From NCBI GenBank assembly GCA_031430575.1, contig JANPBT010000078.1, positions 1-62,394 of the forward strand: a stretch of DNA of 62,394 nucleotides. Direction: 5' to 3'. This DNA is from JANMDS01 sp031430575 (GTDB lineage Bacteria > Pseudomonadota > Gammaproteobacteria > Burkholderiales > Casimicrobiaceae). The notes below the pieces were generated by a model. It did no database searches. It was not told the origin of the DNA and worked only from the letters and a program-made list of their open reading frames with translations. Shown in pieces: positions 8,702 to 17,434 of this stretch (position 1 is its first letter; each line of letters starts with the position of its first letter). A program made the position numbers and the translations under genes.

Positions 8702-9009
8702 GCTACTACACCCATCACGTTTTCTTTTGCATGAATAAGCGCGCGCCGGGCGAGGCCTGCTGCGCTGATTTCGATGTTGAAAAATTACAAGGTCATGCCA
8801 AAAAGCGCTGCAAGCAGCTCGACCTCAATGGCCCGGGCAAAGTGCGTATTAATAAAGCCGGCTGCATGGAGCGCTGCGAGCAAGGCCCTGTCTGCGTCGT
8901 CTACCCTGAAGCTATTTGGTACACCTATGTCGACGAGCATGACATTGATGAAATCATCGATAGCCATATCGTAGGCGGCAAAGTGGTCGAACGCCTGCGC
9001 GTGAAATAG
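8698..9009 (+). CDS. Thioredoxin-fold (2Fe-2S) ferredoxin
   Basis: A 103-residue soluble protein of the small thioredoxin-like 2Fe-2S ferredoxin family. The first cysteine cluster is HHVFFCMNKRAPGEACC (Cys 11 and 21/22), the second is INKAGCMERCEQGPVCVVYPEAIWY (Cys about 57, 61 and 68), fitting the family's C-x(n)-C ... C-x3-C ligands. It probably transfers electrons in the cytoplasm; its partner is unknown. It overlaps the VanZ gene by 4 bases and is followed 4 bases later by a hydrolase gene. Confidence 0.9.
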   Translation: MSYYTHHVFFCMNKRAPGEACCADFDVEKLQGHAKKRCKQLDLNGPGKVRINKAGCMERCEQGPVCVVYPEAIWYTYVDEHDIDEIIDSHIVGGKVVERLRVK

Positions 9010-9013
9010 CGCT

Positions 9014-9613
9014 GTGAGCGAACGCACGCTGATCGCCGGCCCAGCCGGGGCGCTTGAAATTGCGCTAGACGTCGCACCCGCTGCGCGCGCGATTGCGCTG
9101 GTCTGTCACCCACACCCGCTGCACGGTGGCAGCTTGGATAATAAAGTCGTGACCACCATTTCAAAAGCGTTTGGCGAGCTCGGGTGCTGCGTTTTGCGCT
9201 TCAATTTTCGCGGTGTCGGTAAAAGCGAAGGTGCGTGGGATGAAGGCGCGGGCGAAGCCGATGATGCACTCGCCGCGCTTGCACATTTGCGCCATACCTG
9301 CGGCGCAGATTTGCCCCTTTTATTGGCTGGATTTTCATTCGGTGCATTTGTAGCCGCCAAAATTGCGCCGCAGGTATCGCCCGCGCAATTGTTGCTCGTT
9401 GGCACTGCGGTGTCGCGCTTTGCGGTGCCTGAGGTGAATGCCGAAACGCATGTGATTCATGGTGAAACCGATGATGTCGTGCCACTGGCCGAAGTGCTGA
9501 ATTGGGCACGCCCACAAGCGCTGCCGGTGACCGTTTTTCCCGGGGCAGGGCATTTTTTTCATGGGCAGTTAGTGCAGTTGAAAGCAATGGTGAAAACGCT
9601 GTGTCAGTTTTAG
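9014..9613 (+). CDS. Small alpha/beta hydrolase
   Basis: A 199-residue hydrolase of the short esterase type often annotated as alpha/beta hydrolase family. CHPHPLHGGSLDNKVV near 31-46 is the characteristic HPHP...GG motif, LLAGFSFGAFVAAK near 105 is the nucleophile elbow (GFSFG), and HGETDDVVP near 150 and GAGHFFHG near 177 supply the likely Asp and His. The start is GTG. The final 13 bases overlap the next gene. Two repeat copies sit inside it in opposite orientation, at 9295-9308 (exact, HTCGAD) and about 9364-9377 (one mismatch, IAPQV). Substrate unknown. Confidence 0.85.
   Translation: MSERTLIAGPAGALEIALDVAPAARAIALVCHPHPLHGGSLDNKVVTTISKAFGELGCCVLRFNFRGVGKSEGAWDEGAGEADDALAALAHLRHTCGADLPLLLAGFSFGAFVAAKIAPQVSPAQLLLVGTAVSRFAVPEVNAETHVIHGETDDVVPLAEVLNWARPQALPVTVFPGAGHFFHGQLVQLKAMVKTLCQF
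9295..9308 (+). repeat. Dispersed repeat core, inside the small hydrolase gene
   Basis: Exact core in sense orientation, encoding TCGAD. A one-mismatch inverted partner follows 55 bases later. Confidence 0.9.
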
Positions 9614-10509
9614 TGCTCTCGCACGTCAGTAAGCGCTTTGGTCAGCGCGAAGTCGTACGTGATCTATCGCTTACGATTCGCCCGGGCGCTTGCTTTGGTT
9701 TGCTCGGGCCCAATGGCGCAGGAAAAACCACAACGTTAAAAATGTGTCTCGGCTTGACCACGCCTAGCGCAGGCAAAATTACATTGCTTGGCGAGCCACT
9801 GCCCGAGCGGGCGGTGCAAGCGCGCGAGCGCGTTGGCGTTGTGCCGCAGTTTGATAATCTCGATCCCGATTTCACCTGCGCTGAAAATTTGCTCGTGTGG
9901 GGCCGTTACTTTGGGCTGACCGATGCCCAATCGCGCGCGAAAACGCCAGCACTGCTCGATTTCGCTGGGCTCGCGGGCCGCGACGATACCTTCATCAAAG
10001 ACCTCTCCGGTGGCATGAAGCGCAGGCTCACCTTGGCCCGCGCCCTCATTAACGACCCAGCGCTTTTGGTGCTCGATGAGCCAACGACCGGGCTTGATCC
10101 GCAAGCGCGGCATTTGATTTGGGATCGCTTGAAAGAGCTCACCAAGCGCGGAGTGACCATTCTCATCACCACCCACTTTATGGATGAAGCCGAGCGGCTT
10201 TGCGATGAAATCGCGGTGATTGATAAAGGTATTTTGATTGCACAAGGCTCGCCGCGTGCGCTCATTGCTGAAAAGATTGAGCCTGACGTGGTCGAAATTT
10301 TTGGCGATGGCATCCCTGCTGCGCAAATCGCTGCGCAGCCACACACCGCGCGCATCGAGCAATCCGGCGAAACGCTTTTTTGCTATACCCGCACGCCACG
10401 ACCACTGCTCGCCGCCCTTGCCGATCTTAGCGATATCCGCACGCTGCATCGGCCCGCAAACTTAGAAGATGTGTTCATTAAGCTCACCGGGCGGGAGCTG
10501 CGCGACTAA
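9601..10509 (+). CDS. ABC exporter ATP-binding protein, NodI/DrrA-like
   Basis: A 302-residue ATPase subunit with Walker A GPNGAGKTTT near 39, signature LSGGMKRR near 135, Walker B LLVLDEPTTGLDP near 154, and the H-loop in ITTHFMDEA. A GTG at 9601 gives SVLVLSHVSKRFGQ, the expected domain start; it overlaps the previous gene by 13 bases. The open frame reaches upstream to 9502, but that part is out-of-frame overlap with the hydrolase gene. It pairs with the membrane subunit that starts at its stop codon (TAATG). Together they resemble NodIJ/ABC-2 exporters of oligosaccharide or drug-like compounds. A degenerate repeat at about 10314-10328 encodes IPAAQI. Confidence 0.9.
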   Translation: MSVLVLSHVSKRFGQREVVRDLSLTIRPGACFGLLGPNGAGKTTTLKMCLGLTTPSAGKITLLGEPLPERAVQARERVGVVPQFDNLDPDFTCAENLLVWGRYFGLTDAQSRAKTPALLDFAGLAGRDDTFIKDLSGGMKRRLTLARALINDPALLVLDEPTTGLDPQARHLIWDRLKELTKRGVTILITTHFMDEAERLCDEIAVIDKGILIAQGSPRALIAEKIEPDVVEIFGDGIPAAQIAAQPHTARIEQSGETLFCYTRTPRPLLAALADLSDIRTLHRPANLEDVFIKLTGRELRD

Positions 10510-11276
10510 TGGGCTTTCAGATCACTTCCCGCTGGATCGCGGTCTGGCGGCGCATCTTTTTAGCGTGGCGCAAAGTCGCGCTGGGCTCACTTATGTATTC
10601 CTCGATTGAGCCCTTGATTTATATGCTGGGGCTCGGCTACGGGCTCGGCAAGCTCGTCGGTGATTTGGGCGGGCTGCCGTATGTCGTTTTCGTCGCCACC
10701 GGCTCGATTTGCTTTTCTGCGCTAATGGGCGCAAGCTACGAAGCGTTGTATTCGTCGTTTGCCCGCATGCACGTCCAGCGCACGTGGGACGGAATATTGA
10801 ATGCGCCGGTCTCGCTGGATGATATTGTGTTTGCGGAGTGGATATTTGCCGCGTGCAAAGCCGCACTTTCGGGCACTTTTTATTTGATTGCGATGACACT
10901 AATGGGGTTTGTGAGCTCACCGCTTGCACTTTTGACGATTCCGGTGCTGTTTTTGCTCGGAATCTGCGCCGCAGGTATTGCGCTGGTGGTCACCTCGCAG
11001 GCAAAAAGCTACGATTCGTTTTCCTATTTCATTACGCTCACCTTAACGCCGATGAGCATGCTCTGCGATGTCTTCTTCCCAATATCGCAATTGCCGGGCT
11101 GGCTGCAAACCATTTCTCAGTGCTTGCCGTTGACCCATGCCGTCGCGCTCGTGCGCCCGCTGATTACGGGGCAGTGGCCAAGCGACTCAATTCTGCATAT
11201 TGGCGTGCTCGCCGCCTATGCCATCGTCGGTTTTTGGATCGCAACGCGCCTCATGCGCAAACGGGTTTTGGGGTAA
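10509..11276 (+). CDS. ABC-2 type membrane permease, NodJ-like
   Basis: A 255-residue protein with about six membrane segments, forming the channel for the preceding ATPase. SSIEPLIYMLGLGYGLGKLV near 36 and ISQCLPLTHAVALVRPL near 205 are typical of NodJ/ABC-2 permeases. Its start overlaps the ATPase stop by one base. A repeat copy encodes ICAAGI in a membrane helix near residue 155. The exported substrate is not evident. Confidence 0.88.
   Translation: MGFQITSRWIAVWRRIFLAWRKVALGSLMYSSIEPLIYMLGLGYGLGKLVGDLGGLPYVVFVATGSICFSALMGASYEALYSSFARMHVQRTWDGILNAPVSLDDIVFAEWIFAACKAALSGTFYLIAMTLMGFVSSPLALLTIPVLFLLGICAAGIALVVTSQAKSYDSFSYFITLTLTPMSMLCDVFFPISQLPGWLQTISQCLPLTHAVALVRPLITGQWPSDSILHIGVLAAYAIVGFWIATRLMRKRVLG
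10964..10977 (-). repeat. Dispersed repeat core, inside the ABC permease gene
   Basis: Exact core, antisense to the gene, encoding ICAAGI within a membrane segment. Confidence 0.9.
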
Positions 11277-11281
11277 CGTCT

Positions 11282-11704
11282 ATGCTCTGGATTAAATCGC
11301 TGCACATCATCTTTGTGATCACCTGGTTTGCAGCACTTTTTTATTTGCCCCGGTTGTTTGTCTATCATATTGACGCCCTTGCCGAGGGCGATGCCCGCGG
11401 GAGCGCCCGCTTCAAAATCATGCAGCGCAAACTTTTTTACGGCATCATGACGCCATCGGCAGTGCTCGCGGTCGCGTTCGGTGCTACGCTCTGGCTTGGC
11501 TACGGCATTACCGGCGGTTGGATGCACGCAAAATTTGCCCTTGTGCTGCTACTTCTCGCGTTTCACGCGATGTGCGGCGTGCACTTAAATCATTTCAAGC
11601 ACGATCGGAATACCAAATCGCGCCGGTATTTTTTGTGGTTCAACGAAATTCCGACCATTCCCTTATTCGGTGGCGTTTTCTTAGTCATCTTTAAACCCTT
11701 TTAG
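11282..11704 (+). CDS. hemJ: Protoporphyrinogen IX oxidase, HemJ family
   Basis: A 140-residue integral membrane protein starting at ATG 11282 (MLWIKSLHIIFVITWFAALF). HemJ oxidises protoporphyrinogen IX to protoporphyrin IX in haem synthesis. The early His (near 8), YLPRLFVYH near 21, FKIMQRKLFYGIMTP near 45 and the C-terminal RYFLWFNEIPTI are family marks, and four membrane segments fit. It follows the permease gene by 5 bases and precedes the methyltransferase gene by 4, so all three probably share a transcript. Confidence 0.9.
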   Translation: MLWIKSLHIIFVITWFAALFYLPRLFVYHIDALAEGDARGSARFKIMQRKLFYGIMTPSAVLAVAFGATLWLGYGITGGWMHAKFALVLLLLAFHAMCGVHLNHFKHDRNTKSRRYFLWFNEIPTIPLFGGVFLVIFKPF

Positions 11705-11708
11705 ACGC

Positions 11709-13460
11709 ATGAACGACAACGCTCCACCGCCCCGAAAAAAACTAGGTCTGCCCTCCGCCTCCGCTATACCTGCGGCGCAGATTGCGCCCAAAAAGCGTGG
11801 TGTGCGCGTACGTGGCGGAGCGCCTGCGGCCTTTCGCGCGCCCGTGTTCGATCCCAATGCGCCGCCAGCGCCGGTGCGCCCGAGCCGCCCGCCTGCGCGA
11901 TCGTTTGATGATTCGCGACCGCCGCGTAAGTTTGATGGTTCTCGGCCGCCGCGACCGTTCGATGATTCTCGGCCACCGCGTAAGTTTGACGACACGCGTC
12001 CGCCGCCACGGGATCGCGGCAGCTTTGGTGCAGATTCTCGACCACCCCGTAAATTTGACGATACGCGGCCGGCGCGACCGTTCGATGATTCGCGTCCGCC
12101 GCGTAAGTTTGACGACACACGTCTACCGCCGCGCGATCGCAATACCTCCGGCGCAGATTCCCGCCCGCCGCGTAAGTTTGATGATGCCCGCCCACCGCGC
12201 GAGCGCTTTGAGCGCGGTGACCGCGATGCCCCGCGCGGAGGGCGCAGCGATGCCGATCGCCCACCATTTCGGCGTGAGCCGCCGGTTCAGCCCAGCGCAA
12301 ATCCTGGCTTTGAGACCGTCGGCCTGCACACTTTTTTTGCCACCTGCCCACGCGGGCTTGAGCAAGTGCTGCGCGAGGAGCTGCTGCAGCTCGGCGCTGC
12401 GGGCATTGAAGTCACCCCTGGTGGTGCGATGTTTAAAGGCGCATTCGCCCGCGGCTTGGCGGTCAATTTAGAAAGCCGCGTGGCCAGTCGGGTGATGTGG
12501 AAGCTCGCTGAAGACAACTACGCCTGCGAAGACGATATTTACAACCTTGCCCGTAAGCTCGATTGGCCGGTTGCATTCCCCGTCGATCAGACGATTAAGG
12601 TGCAAGTCACAGCGATTTTTTCACCGCTAAAAAGTATTGATTTCATCGCGTTAAAAGTCAAAGATGCTATTTGCGATGCCTTTCGTGATGCCATCGGTTC
12701 GCGGCCCAACGTCGATACGTCCATGCCCAATCAGCGCATCCACGTCTTCCTCAATCGCAATACCGTCACGCTCTATTTAGATGTTTCTGGCGAGGCGCTC
12801 TTCAAGCGCGGCTACCGTCGCGATGGCTTAATCGCACCAATCCGCGAAAATTTAGCGGCAGGCATTTTGCGATTGGTGGGCTGGAAGCCCCATATTCCAC
12901 TGCTCGACCCGATGTGCGGCAGCGGCACGTTTATTACCGAGGCACTCCTCATCGCGATGGACGCCGCGCCCGGCTTGCGCAGACGCAATGCCCATGAGCG
13001 CTGGAGCATGCACCCGATGGATGAATTTCACGCCATGAAAGATGCCGCGAGGGCGCGCATTAAGTTGCCAGAAGAGCTCAGGCTTTTCGCGCGTGATTCA
13101 TCTGAAGAGGCCGTGCAGCAAACGCGGGCACACGTCGCCGCGCTCGGTGGCACTGCGGCGCTCGATCATCGGGTGTGCGATGCGCTTGAGCTCGATGCTC
13201 CGTGCGAACACGGGATGATCATGGCCAATCCGCCTTACGGTGTGCGCCTTGGGAGCACCGACGAGCTGGCGGCGATGTATCCACAATTTGCAACGTTACT
13301 GAAGCAAAAATTTGGTGGCTGGGAAGCCAGCTTCATTACCGCAGATTTAACGATGCCCGAAGGATTATCGATGTCGCCGACGCGCAAATTGCCACTACGA
13401 AATGGTGCGCTCGATTGCAGATTATTTACGTTTCCAATTAACATCCGCAACTCAGCCTAA
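11709..13460 (+). CDS. rlmL: THUMP-domain 23S rRNA guanine-N2 methyltransferase with a long repetitive N-terminus
   Basis: Residues about 200-583 match the RlmL (m2G2445) methyltransferase: FFATCPRGLEQVLREEL opens the THUMP/ferredoxin-like part, LDPMCGSGTFITEALLIA near 398 is the SAM motif, and MANPPYGVRLG near 505 is the NPPY catalytic motif. Residues 1-195 are unusual: an Arg/Pro/Asp-rich low-complexity tail made of repeated SRPPRKFDD-type units, likely disordered and RNA-binding. The RlmK half found in E. coli RlmKL is absent. The start ATG at 11709 lies 4 bases after hemJ. One exact repeat (11767-11780, IPAAQI) and one one-mismatch copy (12141-12159) lie in the tail. The exact rRNA target is inferred from family. 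Confidence 0.87.
   Translation: MNDNAPPPRKKLGLPSASAIPAAQIAPKKRGVRVRGGAPAAFRAPVFDPNAPPAPVRPSRPPARSFDDSRPPRKFDGSRPPRPFDDSRPPRKFDDTRPPPRDRGSFGADSRPPRKFDDTRPARPFDDSRPPRKFDDTRLPPRDRNTSGADSRPPRKFDDARPPRERFERGDRDAPRGGRSDADRPPFRREPPVQPSANPGFETVGLHTFFATCPRGLEQVLREELLQLGAAGIEVTPGGAMFKGAFARGLAVNLESRVASRVMWKLAEDNYACEDDIYNLARKLDWPVAFPVDQTIKVQVTAIFSPLKSIDFIALKVKDAICDAFRDAIGSRPNVDTSMPNQRIHVFLNRNTVTLYLDVSGEALFKRGYRRDGLIAPIRENLAAGILRLVGWKPHIPLLDPMCGSGTFITEALLIAMDAAPGLRRRNAHERWSMHPMDEFHAMKDAARARIKLPEELRLFARDSSEEAVQQTRAHVAALGGTAALDHRVCDALELDAPCEHGMIMANPPYGVRLGSTDELAAMYPQFATLLKQKFGGWEASFITADLTMPEGLSMSPTRKLPLRNGALDCRLFTFPINIRNSA
11767..11780 (+). repeat. Dispersed repeat core, inside the rlmL N-terminal tail
   Basis: Exact core in sense orientation, encoding IPAAQI near residue 20. 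Confidence 0.9.
11904..12204 (+). repeat. Coding tandem repeats (SRPPRKFDD units)
   Basis: About 27-base units encode variants of DDSRPPRKF or DDTRPPPRDR. A larger block of about 120 bases, from KFDDTRPPPRDR to the next equivalent KFDDTRLPPRDR, appears duplicated. Copy number could vary between strains. Confidence 0.85.
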
Positions 13461-13501
13461 AATAGGCAGCACTAAAACGATAACAAGCGAAAAGAATCAC
13501 A

Positions 13502-13807
13502 ATGGACGAAAGCAGCACGCTGTGGTTAATAGGAGGCGTTGCACTGGCGGTAATCGCTTTTGTCGGATGGATCGTCACGCTCGCAGATATCTTTCACCAT
13601 GGAGCTCTCGCGAGTGCTGACAAAACACTGTGGGTGATGTTGGTAACTTTCGTGCCCGTTTTAGGCTTTATCGTTTATTGGATCGCAGTGCCTTCTATCA
13701 TCGCAAACGACACAACCGGCAACACCTCGATGCGCCGAGCTCCATTGCGCATCGACCGCGAATCTGACGGGCGAGACGAACATGTCGAGCATGATTTGCG
13801 CAAATAG
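13502..13807 (+). CDS. Small PLDc_N-like membrane protein
   Basis: A 101-residue protein with two membrane segments: LWLIGGVALAVIAFVGWIVT near 8-27 and WVMLVTFVPVLGFIVYWIAV near 45-64, followed by a charged C-terminal tail. The spacing with LADIFHHG between the helices resembles the N-terminal membrane domain of cardiolipin synthase-like proteins (PLDc_N), here without the catalytic part. It follows rlmL by about 40 bases and is convergent with pncB. Function unknown. Confidence 0.7.
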   Translation: MDESSTLWLIGGVALAVIAFVGWIVTLADIFHHGALASADKTLWVMLVTFVPVLGFIVYWIAVPSIIANDTTGNTSMRRAPLRIDRESDGRDEHVEHDLRK

Positions 13808-13810
13808 CGC

Positions 13811-13830
13811 AATACCTGCGGCGCAGTTTT
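13811..13830 (+). repeat. Single dispersed repeat between convergent genes
   Basis: Exact core at 13813-13826 in AATACCTGCGGCGCAGTTTT, in the 26-base gap between the PLDc_N-like gene and pncB. Its own near-palindrome could fold into a short hairpin. Confidence 0.88.
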
Positions 13831-13833
13831 GGC

Positions 13834-15006
13834 TTATTTGATCTCAAATACCTGCTTGAGATAAGCCAGATACCCTGCATCTTCACACATCGTTTTGCCG
13901 GGTGAATCGCTTACCTTGGCCACCGGCTGCCCGTTGCAGCGCACCATTTTGATGACGATTTGCAACGGCTCGTAGCCCAGATCGTTTGTCAGATTCGTGC
14001 CGATGCCAAATCCAAGCTTTGCACGGCCTGAAAAATACTGCGCTAAATCAAGCGCTTTTTGCATCGACAAGCCATCGGAAAATACGAGCGTCTTGGTGAG
14101 CGGATCCACACGCATCTCTGCGTAATGGGCGATGAGCTCATCACCCCATGAAAATGGATCACCCGAGTCATGGCGCGCGCCATCAAATAGTTTGCAAAAA
14201 TACAAATCAAAGTCACGGATGAATGCTTTCATTCCCGCGACATCAGACAGCGCGATTCCGAGATCACCACGATACTCATCGGCCCAGACTTGGAAGGCAA
14301 ATTTTTGGGAGTCTCGTAATCGCGGCCCGAGCGCTTGGCAGGCTTGCAGGTATTCATGGGCCATCGTGCCAATGGCAGTGAGCCCATGCTTCATGGCAAA
14401 GTGCACGTTGCTCGTGCCAACGAATTGGTTGCCCATCTCCCGCTTGCAGGCAGCAATGACTTCATCTTGCCAATCGTAGGAAAAGCGCCGCCGCGTGCCA
14501 AAATCGGTGAACGTAAACGCCAATTCCTGCGGCGCAGATTTGGCTAATTTAAGTTTCTCATCGAGCCGCTTGCGACCTTGTGCAAAATCAGGTTTCGGTT
14601 GCGTATTGCGAAAGTAGACTTCGTTGATGATCGCAAGAATGGGGATTTCATACAGAATCGTATGCAACCACGAGCCGTTGATCACAATCTCGATTTCGCC
14701 GGCGACCTTTTCGCTCGCAAGAATCGAAACGGCGCTGTGATTGAAATGAAATAGCGCCAGAAACTCTGCGAAATCAACCTTGATATAGCGCAGTGCGCGC
14801 AAGTAGGCGAGCTCTTCATCGGTAAAGCGCAAGCCATCCAGCGCATTAACTTCGGCACGAATCTCTTCGATAAATTGCGCGAGATTTACGCCCGGGTTGC
14901 GACACTTAAATCGATACTCGACCTGAGCACCCGGAAAGTGGTGCAACACGACTTGCATCATCGTAAATTTATAAAGATCAGTATCTAAGAGGGAGCGGAT
15001 CAGCAT
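13834..15006 (-). CDS. pncB: Nicotinate phosphoribosyltransferase
   Basis: PncB joins nicotinate and PRPP to form nicotinate mononucleotide in NAD salvage. The chosen start at 15006 gives MLIRSLLDTDLYKFTMMQ, the family N-terminus; 390 residues is typical. An upstream in-frame ATG at 15090 would add 28 residues. Marks include YRFKCRNPG near 41, FTDFGTRRRFSYDWQ near 165, VGTSNVHFAMKHGLTAIGTMAHE near 190-212 (conserved active-site His region), DSGDPFSWGDE near 280 and VFSDGLSM near 306. A one-mismatch repeat lies at 14522-14541 (SAPQE). Confidence 0.92.
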   Translation of the reverse strand: MLIRSLLDTDLYKFTMMQVVLHHFPGAQVEYRFKCRNPGVNLAQFIEEIRAEVNALDGLRFTDEELAYLRALRYIKVDFAEFLALFHFNHSAVSILASEKVAGEIEIVINGSWLHTILYEIPILAIINEVYFRNTQPKPDFAQGRKRLDEKLKLAKSAPQELAFTFTDFGTRRRFSYDWQDEVIAACKREMGNQFVGTSNVHFAMKHGLTAIGTMAHEYLQACQALGPRLRDSQKFAFQVWADEYRGDLGIALSDVAGMKAFIRDFDLYFCKLFDGARHDSGDPFSWGDELIAHYAEMRVDPLTKTLVFSDGLSMQKALDLAQYFSGRAKLGFGIGTNLTNDLGYEPLQIVIKMVRCNGQPVAKVSDSPGKTMCEDAGYLAYLKQVFEIK

Positions 15007-15305
15007 GCGGAGAAGTTTGCCATAGGCGGCGAGCCGTCGTTTAAGGCACGTACCCGCAGCGCAACATTTCTCTGTAACGGCATATTTCATCTCATGAAAC
15101 GCGGGCAGACGTGTCTATACTGGAGCAAATCGGTGTGCGTGATCTGGGTTTTCTGTCGCTGTTGCCCGTTACAGACAAAACCTGTACACGCCCAAAACTG
15201 TTGCGACATTGGCAATGATTTGTTACCGTTTATCGGCTCATTTTTGTCAGCGTCAACCCACTGCGCTGCGTTTGCAACGGCAAGCCCCATCATTCGGAGA
15301 GAATT

Positions 15306-17423
15306 ATGTTGACCCGCTGGATATTCGTTCTATTAGGTGCATTGACAATTTCAACGCGTGCAGCTGCGGCTGACCCCTCATTAACGGTCGTTGAGTATTT
15401 CAACACCGCACTCAATCACTACTTTGTTACCGCCGATCCTGGCGAACAAGCGGGCGTCGATAAAGGCGCGGCAGGCGCGGGCTGGGTGCGCACGGGTTTG
15501 AAATTTTCAGCCTATCAAAATGGTGAATCGGCGAGCGCGAAAAGCGTCTGCCGTTTTTATAGTCGCTCGCAAAATTCCCACTTCTATACTGCCGATGCTG
15601 GTGAGTGCGAATTTGTAAAAAAAGATAGCGGCTGGCAATATGAAGGCTTGGTCTTTGCGATTAACGTGCCTAATTCTGCCCAAAACTGCGCCGCAGGTAC
15701 GCAGCCTGTTTTCCGCGTCTACAACAACGGTTTTGGAAAAGCTGTGGGGAGCAATCACCGATTCATGCCCGACTTAACGGTGGCTCAAAAGCAAGCCAAA
15801 AATGGGCAGGCTTTTGAGGGCACCGTATTTTGTGCGCCGCTCTCAAACACTGCCAAGCGCGCCGATGCGGTGCGCCTCCTAAAGCAAGCCTCTTTCGGGC
15901 CGACGCCAGCGGAGATTGATGCCGTCACCACGCAAGGCGCTGCCGCTTGGATTACTGCGCAATTGAGCGCGCCGGTTTCACGATATTCGCAGCGGCAATG
16001 GGTGATCGCAGCGGTGCCCGCGACCTGCGTCGACGACACCACGCAGCCGCTGCGCGCCGAAAGCTATTGCAGACGCGACAATTACACCCGCTTCGTGCCG
16101 CAAGTGGAATTTTGGAAGCAAGCCCTCACAGGAGGCGATCAATTGCGGCAACGCGTCGCATGGGCATGGGCGCAGTTTTTCGTAATTTCTGGCACAGAAA
16201 TTAGCCACGCCTACGGTATGCTCGACTACCAACAAATGCTGCGAGACAACGCGTTGGGTGATTTCGGCACGCTGCTGCGTAAGGTCACACTTCATGGCGC
16301 GATGGGCTCGTATCTTGATATGGCAAATAATCAAAAAGCCGACCCGGTGCGCGGCATCACGCCAAATGAAAATTTCGCACGCGAAATTTTGCAACTCTTC
16401 TCAATCGGCACCAATGAGCTCAATTTAGATGGCACTCCAAAGTTGGATGGCAACGGGCGCACGATCCCGACCTACGACTCGCAAGAAATTATCGGCTTTG
16501 CCGCAGCGCTCACGGGCTGGACATTTCCCACCATCCCTGGGCGTACGGCTGCGACGGGATTTAATACGCGCAACTGGGCTGGCGAAATGGAGTCTCGGGA
16601 TCAGTATCATGATCTGAAATCAAAAGAGCTGCTTGATGGCGAGAAAACCTCGATCGGGCAAAACGCGCAGGTCGATCTCGATGTCGCCCTCAAAGCGGTT
16701 GTCAATCACCGAAACGTACCGCCGTTTGTTTCCCGCTATATGATTCAAAAATTAGTCACCGGTGAGCCGTCACCGGCCTACGTTGAGCGCGTTGCAAAAG
16801 TATTTCTCAACAATGGCGCGGGTGTACGCGGCGATTTGCGCGCAGTGGTGAACGCGATACTCATAGATGCCGAAGCCCGAGGCCCCGAAAAATACGACAG
16901 CACCTATGGTCAATTGAATGAACCGGTTTTACACGTGTCGCAAATGGCACGGGCGTTAAGCGCGAAGACAGATGGCCAATTTTTTCAGTCACAAGCCAAC
17001 GCTTTGGGGCAAATCGTATTTGATGCACCAACGGTATTTAACTACTATCCTCCCGAGCATGTGATTGCAAGCAATAAGATCAATTCCCCTGAGTTCGCAA
17101 TTTTTAATTCGAACACGAGTATTACGCGGGCAAATTCAGCAAACACGATTTTGATGGGCAACGCGACGATTGCAGCGACGACGACGATGTTTCAATCCAC
17201 CGGCACGCAGTTTGATTGGACGCCCTACACCGCACTAGCCGCCAACACCGATGCCCTGCTCGATAAAGTCGCGGAGATCGTGCAAGGCACGCCCTTTACA
17301 GCGCAGGCCAAAACGGTGATGAAAACGGCGATCGACGCACTGCCTGCAACGGACGCAAACAATCGCGCAAAAACGGCGATGTATCTCGCCTTCGCTACGC
17401 CACTTGCCCAAATTAAGCGCTAA
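15306..17423 (+). CDS. Secreted DUF5648-DUF1800 protein
   Basis: A 705-residue protein with a signal peptide (MLTRWIFVLLGALTISTRAAAA). Residues about 25-180 form a DUF5648-like module with repeats of the type EYFNTALNHYFVTADPGE and FYSRSQNSHFYTADAGECEF. Residues about 185-700 are DUF1800: LLKQASFGPTPAEIDAV near 190, NENFAREILQLFSIG near 358 and PPFVSRYMIQKLVTG near 473. It precedes a DUF1501 gene by 11 bases, a pairing frequently seen in bacteria. The start at 15306 follows CGGAGAG. One repeat encodes NCAAGT in the DUF5648 part. Function is unknown; an exported role is inferred. Confidence 0.88.
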   Translation: MLTRWIFVLLGALTISTRAAAADPSLTVVEYFNTALNHYFVTADPGEQAGVDKGAAGAGWVRTGLKFSAYQNGESASAKSVCRFYSRSQNSHFYTADAGECEFVKKDSGWQYEGLVFAINVPNSAQNCAAGTQPVFRVYNNGFGKAVGSNHRFMPDLTVAQKQAKNGQAFEGTVFCAPLSNTAKRADAVRLLKQASFGPTPAEIDAVTTQGAAAWITAQLSAPVSRYSQRQWVIAAVPATCVDDTTQPLRAESYCRRDNYTRFVPQVEFWKQALTGGDQLRQRVAWAWAQFFVISGTEISHAYGMLDYQQMLRDNALGDFGTLLRKVTLHGAMGSYLDMANNQKADPVRGITPNENFAREILQLFSIGTNELNLDGTPKLDGNGRTIPTYDSQEIIGFAAALTGWTFPTIPGRTAATGFNTRNWAGEMESRDQYHDLKSKELLDGEKTSIGQNAQVDLDVALKAVVNHRNVPPFVSRYMIQKLVTGEPSPAYVERVAKVFLNNGAGVRGDLRAVVNAILIDAEARGPEKYDSTYGQLNEPVLHVSQMARALSAKTDGQFFQSQANALGQIVFDAPTVFNYYPPEHVIASNKINSPEFAIFNSNTSITRANSANTILMGNATIAATTTMFQSTGTQFDWTPYTALAANTDALLDKVAEIVQGTPFTAQAKTVMKTAIDALPATDANNRAKTAMYLAFATPLAQIKR
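15686..15699 (-). repeat. Dispersed repeat core, inside the DUF1800 gene
   Basis: Exact core, antisense to the gene, encoding NCAAGT. Confidence 0.9.
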
Positions 17424-17434
17424 GGAGAATACTC

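Noticed and set aside
10838..11281. Upstream extension of the hemJ open frame
   Set aside because: It is out-of-frame overlap with the ABC permease gene; hemJ starts at 11282.
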